This document shows positions 35,768-49,100 of a stretch of DNA of 64,000 nt, in pieces. The notes beneath the pieces were generated by a model, which ran no database searches, was not told the origin of the DNA, and worked only from the letters and a program-made list of their open reading frames with translations. Position 1 is the stretch's first letter; every line of letters begins with the position of its first letter. The translations under genes and the position numbers were made by a program. This stretch comes from Rotaria sordida (taxonomy: Eukaryota > Rotifera > Eurotatoria > Philodinida > Philodinidae), in NCBI GenBank assembly GCA_905250125.1, contig CAJNOL010000321.1, positions 97,448 through 161,447 on the forward strand. Reading direction: 5' to 3'.

Positions 35768-36684
35768 TAATTTTATTAAGTTTTTTTTTTTTCTGTCTTT
35801 TATTCTAAAACGTACAGAAACAAAATATAACGTTATCGTTTAATTTGTTTTTTCAATTGTTACTACTACTAATCTGTTTTTGTTTTTGTTTACCTTGAAT
35901 ATAAATCAAGAAAATAATCTACTCAAGCATATGTTGTCATATCTTTTATTTGTCTTTTTCACTTGGATCCAAAACAAAAACTATGAACCAATTCAAAAGA
36001 ATTCGAAAAAAAAATATTTGATAAGAACTGTAAACATCTAACAAACGTATATTCTATATTTTCTTTTCTTTACATTAGTTCATAATGCCATTGATACATC
36101 ATCGATTACGGGATTCGGATAAAGTAAGTTTAATATACATATGTTTTTGTTTTCTGTTATGAATACGTTTTATTTTTGTTCTTATGAGTATATAGAGTTG
36201 AATATCATAAGTGTTTATTATTTCATTTTAATGAATATGTCAGTTTACGATTGAGTTATTTGTTGCGAATGATCTTGAAAAATTTTCGTTTTTCTCTAGC
36301 GGAATTTCAGCGTTTTTTGTTTTTTGCTCCCTAAGAAACTCTTTATTCCATCGTGAACTAGGGGAACAAAAAATTGATTTCTTTTGTTTGTTAATAGAAA
36401 TATGTGATCAGGAATGTAAATGAGTAACTATGAATAAAGACACGCGAGAATCGTCTCATGTTTTACTATGCTATCGAAAACTTTGCTTAAAGCATGAGCC
36501 AAAGAAAGAGAAAAACGAACGATATGATGAATCTAACAATAGAATACAAGTATGCGAAAAACAGCTGATTATGGCCTGATGTCAGAAGCTTATTTCTCTT
36601 CTCTCAGCTTGGCATATATAAAATTACAATAGGATTTATTTATTTTCTAGTGTATTTATTCTATGTGTAAAACCATATTAATCC
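35768..36684. promoter_or_regulatory. Intergenic; candidate TATA box for the CPES-like gene
   Basis: TATATAAAA at 36614-36622 lies about 63 bp before the ATG at 36685, a reasonable core-promoter position if the leader is short. The rest of this 900-bp stretch has no recognisable gene. Confidence 0.4.
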
Positions 36685-39600
36685 ATGGTTATCGATATAC
36701 GTAAAATAAGTAATGGAGCTGGTCTAGCACGATCTGCTTATCAACATGAACGTTTTTATGTTCGTACATTTCATCTTTTTATAGCATATCCAATTTATTC
36801 ATGCTTTTTACTTCTTATTATCTATTTACAAATAATGGATATAATACTTTATTTTAAAATACGTTCAAGAGGATCATTAGATTTAAATGTTATTACAATA
36901 ACAAATCATACAAATTTAAATAAATTTCATCAAAAAATGACTGAAACATCTAATGATAATCATATATTTAATTCATTATCAATCAAAAAAATGATGGTTG
37001 GACAAATTGTAAGTGTTTTAAGTTTCAAATATACATATAAGTTTGTTTGAAAGTACTTATCGATATTCGATTATGATTATGTTTAAAACACGTCAATAAT
37101 CAATTTTTAGCTTGTAGAAATCGAATGTTTATCTATTATTCAGATAAATTCGATATAGAACACACACATCCTATATTTTTCATTTATATTAGAGTTACGT
37201 CTATTAAAACAACTAAAAAAACTGATTTCTATTTAAAAAATTCAAGTTTTTTAAATAAAAACATGATTAAATCGATTGCAATTTGTCAACAAAAAAAAAC
37301 ACATTTGATCATTAATTTTGTTTTTCGAGTTGTGATTTTTTATTATCTCTTTCTCGAATACTTCTACATAGTGAATCGAGTATGTATATCTGTAAAAAGA
37401 AACACATATCCATTTAAAAATATTATTTCTCTTAATTGATAGGCTATGCCAAAACTATCATTTAGAACTTCTTAGCTATTTCAAGTCTATTATCAAAGTG
37501 TGTCACGAGAATATTAGTGTGAATTCTGTCTGATAATAAAGTCCAAATTCTCCATCGTATTTTACTGATACGCAAATCTTGAAGTACGGAGTTTTTTGCT
37601 TTTTCCCTCTTGAAGTGAGAGCATCATCAATGAGTATGTGGATGAGATTATTGTCGTTGTTGAACAGTATCTACACCCTATTGAGAAATAATAGTATGAT
37701 GATCAAAAATATTGTTACATCAATTTCGTCTTTCTAAAATCAGTATAACTAACGAATAAACAATGTATGATATTAATAGTGTTTGAGTCATTCTAGAGAA
37801 TGTTTTAGTGTCCTTTTTTATATTTAAAAAAAAAGAAGATTTAATATTTCATGCGTTGCTTATCGATCAAATTTGACTATTACTTACAATGATTTTAAAT
37901 GCCGAAAATAAACATGAGAATTTTTTTAATTTAAAAAATGACGGTGAATTTCGTTATAATCAATCAATATATATTTTAAAATTAGTAATATGAACAAGAA
38001 GAGATTATGATCTACTCTTAGAAATGAACCAGCAATCTGTTTTTTTCGATCTCTTATTTGACTCATCCTCTAAGTCTTTGCTCATACAAACAGTCAATAA
38101 ATATGCTAAATAATAATATAAACGAAAACACTATAGAATGATTATGTTTTCTATTCACCATATACAGTAGTCGGCAAAGATCTTCGTCCTAGCCACTGTA
38201 TGTGTTGAAAGTCTGAAAATTTATGTACGTGTACTTCGCCAAGAAGCTAGGTCATTGGCATTGCGACGTCATCATTACTTAATTACAAAGGAAATTATGA
38301 TGGATGGTATATATTTTTGTTATCATTTTCATAACCCTGGAAACGAGAAGTATTCTTTGTTAGCAAACTCCTCAATATGTAATGTTATGTCTCAGCTATC
38401 TACATTACTAATTTCATTAAAGTTCATCAATCATTTCAAAGACTATGCTCATTTTACTGTTATTATTATTATTGTGGAGACAAACCATCTGCTGTCCTTT
38501 GAAAGTCAATAAATCAGTGGTAATTCAATGAAACGAGTTCAAAATTTTTGAGAAGCTTCTTCTACAGTTAGATATTATTATTATTATGTACAAGTTTCAG
38601 AAGTGAATCTTGCACTAAAGAGAAACAGAACATAGTTGATAATTTTATTAGCTTCAAGAATCCAGAAACATCAATATCCAAGCAAATGCACTTATCTTTT
38701 GGCTGAAGAAAGGTTGTAGACGAGACCTCAAATATGTATATATAAATATCAAGAATTAGTCCTATTTTGTAGGCAGTCTTTTTTTAAGGTTATAATGCTT
38801 AGAACAAAATTTAAGTATCGTCTATCATAACTCTCATTGTAATAGAGCAATACTGATGCCGCAGTGTCAATAACATGCATTCTTGATGACATACGTACAC
38901 ACAAATTTTCAGACCACCAGTGATCGAGATCAGCTGGAACGAAGATTTTCGTCCACTGCTGTATTTTGACTGATTAGAGTGCTGAAGAAATGTATCCCAA
39001 AATAGATCAAATAAAACAAACTACCTGTGATTAGTAACAACAGCTACATTGTGTTTCACATTTTAATTCCACCAGAGATTGTACTAACAGGTTTTTTTTT
39101 GTTATATTTAGGCACAGTATGTTAGATCACCATTAGCTGAATATGTTGAATCAAATCTTCATTTTACATATTATTTTCCATCAATATCAGTTAATATTAT
39201 ATCAATATTTCATTGTTTTTTATCATTAATTTCAATAAAATTTTTTTCAAGTGAATTATTATTTCAACGTCGAATAGGCATTTTAATTTTTGAATTTCGT
39301 AATTTTCTTGATTGTCTTGATGGTGTTGTATTTCGTGCACATATAAAAAATTCACATTATAAGTCGTATCATGATAATTTTGGTTTTTATATTGATAGTC
39401 TAAGTGATGTATTTGGTGGAATATGTCTTATTATTGGATGTTTACTTTATTTTTATAAACAACGACCATTTCGATCAATAATACATCAAGTTAATCAATC
39501 ATTATCAACACGTTTAAGTCGATCGAATGATAATGAAAATGAAGAAATAGATTTAATCATATTAAATATTGATGATGAACAAAAAAAAAATACCATCAAT

Positions 39601-40107
39601 TAATCATATGAATAATAATATATTTAAAACAAATGGAAGAATATTTATTTTTTTAAGTCTTTTTACTTTACGATATGCATTAGCAGCGATATTTTGGGAT
39701 AGAGATGTACAAGCATATGAAGATTTATTAGATTCATATAAAGATAAAATACACCAACAAGTTAGAAATTATTCTATTAGATTTTTGAATTTATTTTTTG
39801 AAAATTTAGACTTTACAATTAACAATTCTTCATTCACCATTAGCGATATTAATATTTTATTTATGGAGATATTTATCAGCAATAAGTATTCAAGATTATC
39901 TTATAATTGCTATTTTCTTTGATCGAGCATAGGTTTGTTATTAAATTAAATTACATCTGCATAAATGTATAGTTGTATTTGTTTTTTTGTTTTGTTTAGG
40001 AATTTATACACAAAGCAAATATGCTTGGTTGGATATCTTTATTAATAACAATATTTTTGACGGAATTACATGTTAATCAAATACGATCGTTATTTTATAT
40101 TTTCTGA
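36685..40107 (+). pseudogene. Ceramide phosphoethanolamine synthase-like, with two lesions
   Basis: CDP-alcohol phosphatidyltransferase-family membrane enzyme, most like invertebrate ceramide phosphoethanolamine synthase, which makes a sphingomyelin analogue in the Golgi. Exons 36685-37008, 39112-39760, 39810-39932, 40000-40107; about 400 codons. The catalytic pattern is intact: D175xxDG179 ... R183 ... G199xxxD203xxxD207 (NFLDCLDGVVFRA, NFGFYIDSLSD). Further conserved-looking pieces are ALAAIFWDRDVQAYEDLLDS, SPLAILIFYLWRYLSA and SIQDYLIIAIFFDRA. Two breaks: an A10 run (39581-39590) adds one base and shifts frame, and the codon before intron 3 is TAG (39930-39932) where a Trp (W before EFIHKA) would be expected. 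The 2.1-kb intron 1 contains a Tc1-type element. Could be a real pseudogene or a sequencing error plus an early stop. Confidence 0.65.
38165..38961. mobile_element. 797-bp Tc1-type MITE with TA duplication
   Basis: CAGTAGTCGGCAAAGATCTT at 38165 pairs with a diverged reverse complement ending 38961 (ACGAAGATTTTCGTCCACTGCTG); an inner TCTGAAAATTT block also pairs. TA flanks both sides (38163-38164 and 38962-38963). The interior has no transposase. It sits in intron 1 of the CPES-like gene. Confidence 0.75.
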
Positions 40108-40312
40108 ATGAAAGAAATCAAACATTACAAATGAACTCTAGAGTTTTTCTTTTTTAAAAAATAAAAAAAAAATTATTTTTCTTGTAATATTGTTTTATTT
40201 TTTTGTCATATATATTCTACTTAAATAATTATATATATATAGAGAGAGAGGCATATCAAATGAAAAGAAAAAGAAAAGACAATATTTGTTATAATTTTAG
40301 ACAATTATAAAA

Positions 40313-41422
40313 ATGGAGAATAATGATTTGACTTATTGGAAAAATTATCAAACAGCTATGCAATGGATTCAAGGAAATACAATCAATAATGTACCAATAT
40401 TGATGAGAAAAGAAGAAGAAAATACAATGATTGATGATGACCAAGATAAACAACTTGAATTTACGATTGACGATGATTTACTAGATTTTTATCGTCTGTC
40501 ACGAGATCATAAAGCAAATCGAAGTTAGTAGAATAGAATGATTTATGCTAGAGAATAAACAATTTAATTGCAAATATAATTCTTTTCAGTTGCTGTCTTG
40601 TAACAGTTCGTTATTGATAAACATTCATTTCAAGAGGATCGTTAATAATTGAAAAACAATCAGTTTTTTTTTATTGCTAAAATTCCAACTATTAGAAGTA
40701 AAAAAAGGAAAAACACGAAACACATTTTGATATCTTAACCCATTTAAAAACTTTTTTTCTGTAGCATCATGGACAATATGACATACAAAAGAATATCATA
40801 TAAATTATAAATAGTAGATGATTTAAAATTTCACAATACTGTTTTCGAAAGTATAATTTGACTATCTTTAAAACCCTTCACATAAATTCTATTTCTTCGT
40901 GGATAAAAATTTAACTTAATATAAATGATCATCCAAAAACATTTCTATATAGATTCTTTTCAATTTAAACAGAAGAAAGTATGACAATGATTCTTTTTTT
41001 GTTCTAGAAAATCAAAAATCACAAGCAAAAAATGAAGCTGAACAATTTGAATTAATACCTGGCGAACAAAGTAATTAGAAAATCATAGAACTTTTCATTT
41101 AACGCTTATTCCTTGTTGAAAACTAATATATATATATATTTTTTTTGTTCTAGTGCGTCCTAATGTTCAATCGATAAGTAAATTACCACCTATTAATCGT
41201 ACAAAATTACGTCAATTAGAACTTGAATGGCTTTATGGTTCAACAGATTCATCAAAAATTCATGCACGTGAAACACATATTCAAATGGAATTTGATCAAA
41301 TATTTGATAAACGACAACCTTCCTATTTTCCAAGTTTACCTAATCGACTTCAATTAGATCCAGATTCATATAAACAACGTTCTTGTTTTCCAACTATTAC
41401 TATCTTAGATTCAACTTCTTAG
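40313..41422 (+). CDS. GEMIN8: GEMIN8 homologue (SMN complex)
   Basis: Predicted 180-aa subunit of the SMN complex, which assembles Sm cores on spliceosomal snRNAs. Exons 40313-40523, 41008-41070, 41154-41422; joins keep phase and total divides by three. The N terminus LTYWKNYQTAMQWIQGN matches the GEMIN8 YWKHYSQAMAWMQ block, and the C terminus LEWLYGSTDSSKIHARETHI, then FDQIFDKRQPSYFPSLP, matches the terminal KRLYG..AAKIQAME....FD...DRKQPKYWPVIP block. The middle is much shorter than in vertebrates. A TTTTAG acceptor-like site ends 12 bases before the ATG. Confidence 0.85.
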
Positions 41423-43197
41423 AATTCTTTTGTTTTATTTTATTAAAGAAATTTTTCAACTAAATTTTTGCTTAATTTTTATAAACGTTTTCAAATGAAT
41501 ATACTGCTAAATCATAAATGCTCATAATAAGTACTCGATTGATTTCCTAATTCAGTTGTTAATACATCCTTGTTCAGAAGTTTTTATACGTTCAATAGGT
41601 TTTCATGTTTGTTTATCAATTCAATCAAGTTCTTCTTGACTTATGTGATTAAGTATATCAATAAAAAAAAACTGTGCTAAGATGATGGCTATAAAACTTT
41701 AATACTATGATCAGTATATAAGTGTCTTGCTTGTTTAATAAAAAAATGAGATAAATGATTAATATCTCAATTATATTCAAAACCATTCATTGTTAATATA
41801 TTTACTTGCAGTTCCACTGATAATTAAAACTGTTTTGCATGTAAGATTGACATTTAAAGCTTGAACAACTTCTAATGCAGTTGATTTTGTATGTAATATG
41901 ATCTATACTTAGTGTTTATTAATCTAACTTTATCTCTTAAATTGCGTCGTCCTATGCAAAAGAAAAAAATAAAAGAATGACGTTTTTATATACCATATGC
42001 AACTTATATTTGCTTTCTTTTCAAGTATTATTTGATTGTATTCATTCGTTTTGTAATAAATTGTAATCCATTGATTATTCTAAAAGATTTCTTTCAAGAT
42101 TTCATACTAATCCTATTCACGATGTTGAAGTTGAATTTTACATCGAAAAAAAAAACTCATGTAGAAAAGTTCAATATTCAGTTCAATAAGATTTATTAAA
42201 AATTACATTGTAAATTATAAATCTTGTTCTAAGTAAATATTAATAAAATTGAAGATCTATTAGATTTAGAAATTTTAAACTTCTCTTTTATTTAAATAGA
42301 ATAAATAAGATTGTTCAGTTCAATAAAAATCTTTTAGTTTGTCTTCAATTGTTGAGATTGAATAAAAAGAATCAGACTTTTAGTAGTTGTTGTATCGATA
42401 TTATAAAGTATTTTGTATGAATTGAAATCGAATGCAGTTCTTCGTCATTCTATTTTTTACTTTGCAATGATAAATATTTATATTATTCTTTCAGAGACAG
42501 CATTCAGCCTTCTAACGTGTTCTATTTATACTGATTGATATTAGTTTTCATCAAGACATTATTCAAAAATAGCAAAAAATTATTTATCAGTTTATCTCGA
42601 ATTCTTTTGCATTATCAAATATTAATATGAAAAATGTTGAGACAGAAGTATCGGTCTATAGTTTTATTTTTCTTCTCGTGTTACTATCTGTAACAAGTGA
42701 CAATGTGTTATATTGCATTATCATATGATAAGACATTGTATTTTAGTATGCTGGTGTTGATGCATTTTTTATATACCTGTCTGTCTCTCCATAGATGAAA
42801 ACAATGCTCTCACACTGTAGCTGAGATACAGGTAAAAACAAACATTCGTCGCTATGTAAGTGTACAATATTTTTTTTTAATACAATTTTTTTGTCTTTCA
42901 TTGTGAATGGACCAATCGAATAATAATTGTAATAGAATGATGTATGTAAATCAAGTATTTTGATAATAAAAATTTTTTGTTTGATTTTAGCGTTATAACC
43001 AATTGAAGATTTATTTGAATGGATATTCTTGCTTCGTTTCCATGTTTATTTAAGAAATCATCCATAAAGATCTGAATGAAATAATGTGTAATATGAAGGA
43101 TACACTTAAGATATTAGCTAGAGGTGTTTGGTCTCAATTATAAGGTTTACATATTGGAATTTTTAGTCTTTCAGATTCATTTTGCAAATTAAACACC
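41423..43197. other. Intergenic, no gene seen
   Basis: 1.8 kb of AT-rich sequence between GEMIN8 and the first exon of the BCH gene. No conserved frame or inverted repeat noticed. TTTTAGTCTTTCAG ends at 43174, 23 bases before ATG 43198, and looks like a splice or trans-splice acceptor. Confidence 0.45.
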
Positions 43198-46100
43198 ATG
43201 GAAAGAGATGATGGTGTTATTCATACGCCGAGTACAAGTCGTTCAAATAGTATTAATGAAGATGAAACAAATTTATCTACTCCAGTTGTATCAATAAATC
43301 CATCAGAATTTTCATCTCCAGGTTTGTATGCATATAAATTCAGATAGTTAATCAACTGCAAGAGATTCTCTTTTTTTGTGTAGAAGATGTTACTGAACAA
43401 ATTAAAACAATACCAGAAACACAACTTACAGTTACATCAAATTCTTCGTCGGATTTTGACACAGATTTTGTTGCTATAAATACAAGTGATCTTGATCAAG
43501 ATGCCGTAAGTTATCTTTTAACATTGCCGGTTGATTGCTTCAGTTGATTGCTTTCATTTAATGATATGTAACAAATGGAATATGATTATTAAGCATTAGA
43601 ATGGGTGCTTCATATGTTATTTCTGTCTTATTATTATTTATGTTTTTGAGAATCTTTTTAAGAATTTACATGAGAACATATATATGCATATATTTTTTTT
43701 TGGTATTAAAAAAACAAAATTAAATTGATTTATTTATCTGTCAAATTTAATAATGACAACAATGACCTTTCGTGTCGAATAAATTTAAGAATCAATGAAG
43801 AAAAGAGAAAAATTAAAACCGATTATTTCGCTCATCACTAGTCAATGTCGTATATAATGCATTTTTCCCTCCTATTTAATTATCATAGCAGTTTACTCTA
43901 GATTCTATTACATATCTATGTATACATATATATATATATATATCCCCTGCCAAAGACTAATCAATCATCATTGCTATTGACCTTGATAACGATAATTAAA
44001 GTAGAAAAATTGTAAATGACTGACAAAAAAAGAAATTCTTTTCTTTATTCCATTGATAAATATCTCAATATTTAATAAATTCTTTGTGGAGGATAAATGA
44101 TTGACAGATTTACAATGGAGGCAGATATTTGTTTCATTGATATCCGTACACATATCGATTACATTTGAAAATACATCGTCTGTCATTTAGTTAACATTTA
44201 CCTATCTGATTAAATTACCCAACAGCAAATGTATTAGTCGATGAGTGAGCAAGAGTATTTCTATAGAAAAAAAAAAATATCCATCAATGTATTTGCTATA
44301 AATATTCTTGCTTTCTTTGTTTTTTTTTCTTCTTCTTCTTCTTCTTTCATCTGTTAATATGCTTTATAGATCTAATGGCAAATAGAAGACAGAGAAAATT
44401 GTTGTCTCAGTACTAATATGAATGAAAGGCAGTTTTGAGTCGCAAGAATTGTGTATATAAAAAAATACGTTAGAACAAGACGAAGAGAATAGGAATAAGA
44501 AAAAAAAGAAGCATGTTTGACGGTTCTATAAGCTACTGCTGTTGTTCTTTCTTCTTTCTCTGAGTTTGCTTGTTTATTGCTCGCCCGCATTTTTTTCCGT
44601 GTTTCACACTCATCATCATCCTTTTTTTTCGGTCCGACTTATTCGGCTATTGTCAATTCTGCAGTATTTTTTTTTTTTTTTTCTGTTTTTTTTTCTTTTC
44701 ATTCTGTTCTTTCCGTTCTTTTCCTCTTTATCGCCATCCGTTTTCTTTGCTTCTTTTTCGCACCGAATGCAAGAAAAATGTTCATATGATCAATATGGCG
44801 TCTGATGTCGAGGATCTCACCACGTTGTATTCTAATTTACCCTCGATATTTGAGAACAATGCATCATATTCCATAGAACCATCATATAATGCTATTGTCA
44901 CTGATGTCAATACAGAAAAATCTTATCAACCAATATTCGGTTCATTCTCATTTGCCGATTCAGACCCGCTTAGCAGAGCAGCCTTCGTCACTTCTTCCTC
45001 TCTGTCTAGTGAAGTAGAAACAATACAAGAACGACAAATGGACAATTGTACTGTAGCGAATGAAAATAACACCTCAAGTAGTGATCAAGTTACACCATCA
45101 TTACCTCAATCTTTAGAATCGACTGAGAATATTGATGATAATAATGATGAAGAAGATGATTTTGATGGTATACCAATTCGACATGCTTCCATTACAATGA
45201 AAGAAAAACTTAATGGTGATAGTGATTCAATGATGAATCATTCTAATCATGATCATTTATTTGATGCATTTATTAATCATATTGAAAATTCACAGGATGA
45301 TTATGATCTTGAAGATGATTCATTTTTAAATGATTTTACTGATGAACAGCATGATACAACAGCTATAGTACCATCTTTATTTAAAGATATTCCTGATATT
45401 GATGATCCAAATGAACATGAAGAAGATAATGATGATAGAATTCTTTTCGATCATATGGATATGTATAATCAATCGGATTCAATACGTTCATCATCACCTG
45501 ATTCACTTTTATCTTCATCACATTTACAAGATGAACAAGATGATGATGATGATGATGATGTTAATTTTGATGATGAAGTCACACAATGGAATGATGATAA
45601 TATTCTTCATTCTAGTTCATCAAATATAAATTCTCAAACTAATAGAACAAATCTACCGTTAATTTTACACATGCATCCATTCGATCAAGTAGATTTTATT
45701 GATTCATCACGTAGTAATTCAAGATGTTCGAATGTATCATCACATCTAAGTTTTGGTTATGCTGATCAAGCACGTATATTTATAAGTGATGATGGACTTA
45801 TGACATCGTCTGATAGTGACGATAATGACAATAATGATGATGATATGAATTTAAACAGTGATACATTCAATCATAATAATGAAGAACTATGTCTACAAGT
45901 CAATGATGATGATAACGAAGACGTATGTCTCCAAGTGAATCTTGATGATAATCGATCAGTGTCTTCATCTAGTAGAAGTAATAGTACACGTTCAATATTA
46001 TCCGCATCTAATGAAGTACCAATTATTGATATTGATGATGATAATGATGAATCAAAAAATTTACAAATAGCTCCTATTGCTGCAATAGATGATGAAGATG

Positions 46101-49100
46101 AAGATGGAAATGATTTACAAATATTTCAATCTAATCAACCAATATTACCAACTATAACATCTAATATAAAAAATCTTCTTGAATTAAAAAATGAACAACG
46201 AAAAAATGAAATTGTTCATGAAATAATTAATATGAGACATTTATTAAATGAAAATAATCATGATGATGAATTTATTGCAATTATGCATAATCCAAGAATA
46301 TTCGAAGAAGTTTTGTATGATCATGATAATAGTAATAATAATAATAATAATGATGAAAAGGTAATTACAAATAAATATTTATTTTACGATTTTCAATATG
46401 TTAAAATTCAGTTTCTTTTTCTTTCAAGTTTTAATAAATGTAACACTTCTATAAGTCAAGGACAAAATATATTTGTCATTTCTCTCATAAAGTTTCTCTT
46501 TTTTAAATATACATATATACAATATCAGTCATTAGTATTACTTAATATAATATAAGTTATGCAATTTTAAGTCGATAGAAACTGTTATTATTCTTATTAT
46601 TATCATATATATATATATATATGTTAACTAGGCAAAACGAAAAAAAGAGGAAATCAATTTATCTTTTCTTGTTTATTGTAGAAGTTAGATTTAGTCAAGC
46701 AAATAAATTCTGTTACATGTAACTTCCGGTCATCATCACAACTATCGATTGATAATAAAATTAAAAACGAATCATTCGAGCATCATCAAAATATACAACA
46801 GACATCTCCATTATTAGAATCGAATAACGAAAAAACTCCACATTCTTATACAACGACGACAACAACAACAACAACAATAGCAAATAATTCTTCGTCTTCT
46901 ACAGCTGCCGATTACCTTATCCTAGACGGCAATGAAAGAAAAAAGAATGCTCCGTCTGCTGATGTCGTCTATACAACCGACATTCTTAATATAAAACAAC
47001 AAAAAGAACAGTTGCAATGCGAGCAAACAAATACTTCCCATATTGATTCAAAACAATTTACAAACGTTGAAGAACACAATCGAGTCATGAGTACGGACAA
47101 TGAATCAGATGATGATGATTTAGAATTATTAAAAACACTTTCTCAATTACATGGTATAATTAATACTACTCCATCTATTGAAGAAAGCAATCGAATTGAA
47201 CATCAAATATCATCAGATTCTTCAAGTATAAATCAAGAACAAAATTCTCCTGAGTATTTACATGAAAATATCATCACAAATGGAAATCAAGCAGAATTAT
47301 TAAATAAGAGAAGCCGACAAAATACTCCTATAACACTACAATCGTCGCCTTATGTCACTGACACTATAAAAAATTCTGACGAAGAACAGGAAGAAAAAGA
47401 CGAGAAAAAAAATATTATTTTTTATAAAAATCATTATAATGATGATGATGATGATGGTAGTGACGAGAGGCAAAAGGAAAAATACGCGAATAGAGAAGAA
47501 AAAAAAACAACTACGTTTTTTTCTTTAACATCGACGTCTCCTACTTTATTTAATAATGATTCACACTCTACTGTCGTTGCTGTCGACCCTGATGCATCGT
47601 CTTTATTGCCCAACTTGTTATTATTATCATCAAACAAACTAACCGATTCATCATCTATTTCGAATCAATTAATTGCCGACGTTTTGCAAATATCAAATAC
47701 AAAATCAAACATGGATAATTTATCTGATGACAAACGTAATCAAGAAATAACAACAACAGATCTATTTGATCCATTTTCACCAACAGCCACAACTACAGCC
47801 GGAGAAAGTAATTTTGATAATATTTTTACTCAATTAAAAGATGATAATGATGTCGAAGAATTAAACATGCAATCAACTAGGTTTCCATCAGATTCAACAT
47901 CAACACAACCATTAGGAAATTATAGTTTTGATGATTTATGGAATCAATCAATATCTCAAATAGAATCATTAAATGAGTCTGAAATAAAACCTAACAATGA
48001 TTTTGATCCAAATACATTTTCATGGGATGCATTTTTAAATAATGATAATAATAAAAATGAAAAATTAAATCCATTTGATGATAATACAATTATTCCAAAT
48101 AATGTAAATATAACATGGGAATCATTATTTGGTGAAGAACAAGAAGCTCAAGATAAAAATGATCTTAAAAATTTTCTAGATTGGATTATTGATCATTTAG
48201 ATGATTCTGAACAAATTGATGTTCAACCAATTATTACATTTACTTCAACACAAAATCTTGAAAGTATTGTAAAAGATATTCAAATGTGTTCAATGCCATT
48301 TGAACCAATACCATCACCACCATTACATATTGATCATACAGTTTCAAATCCAATGATTAATGGAATTCATCATGAATTATTTCCTATTAATGAATTGGAA
48401 CAAGTTGACATAAATCAAGGACAACAATCAATGATAATATATGAAGAAGATGAAAATGAAATTGAAAAAGAAAATGATGAAATATCATCTATCAATTATA
48501 ATATAAATTTAATTGCTGAAAATTTAGTTTCAAATATTATAGAATTAGCATTAAATCAAGTTGATGAACCTTATTATCAAGTTGAACATTTTGTTGATCA
48601 AATATTATCAGAAGCAGTATTTGAAATTTATAATGAAGATTATAATTTATTAAAATTAGAAAAAAATGATACAATACCAATAGAAAATCTTGCAACAATT
48701 ATTAATTGGCATAATTCAGTAAAAACAACAAATAATAAACTACTTGATCCATTTGATAGTACTTGGATTAATCAATTTCAAACATCGAATAATACAACGA
48801 ATGAAAATTTAGTTGAAAATGAAAATAAAACTAATGTTGATCCATGGTTATTAACAAGCATAGAACATAAAAATGAACTTGATCCAATGACATTATCTAA
48901 CACTCTTGATGAATCGGATTTATTTTCTTCTATTAGTAATCCGGTGAATAAAATTTCGGAATTAGAAGATGATGAAACGGGAACTCTTAGTGAATATCTA
49001 CCACCGCCAATATTAAGAGATCCTTCGAATGCAACTACGGCTGCTAATAATTTGATGAAATATACACTAACAGCACCCGTTTTGGACGATAGTGGTGATG

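Noticed and set aside
37125..37439. 104-codon frame in the CPES-like intron 1
   Set aside because: Low-complexity F/I/K/N composition, inside an intron whose flanking exons join in phase.
44570..44773. F/S-rich N-terminal extension in frame with BCH exon 3
   Set aside because: This is a T/C-rich polypyrimidine tract best explained as promoter or acceptor sequence, not protein.
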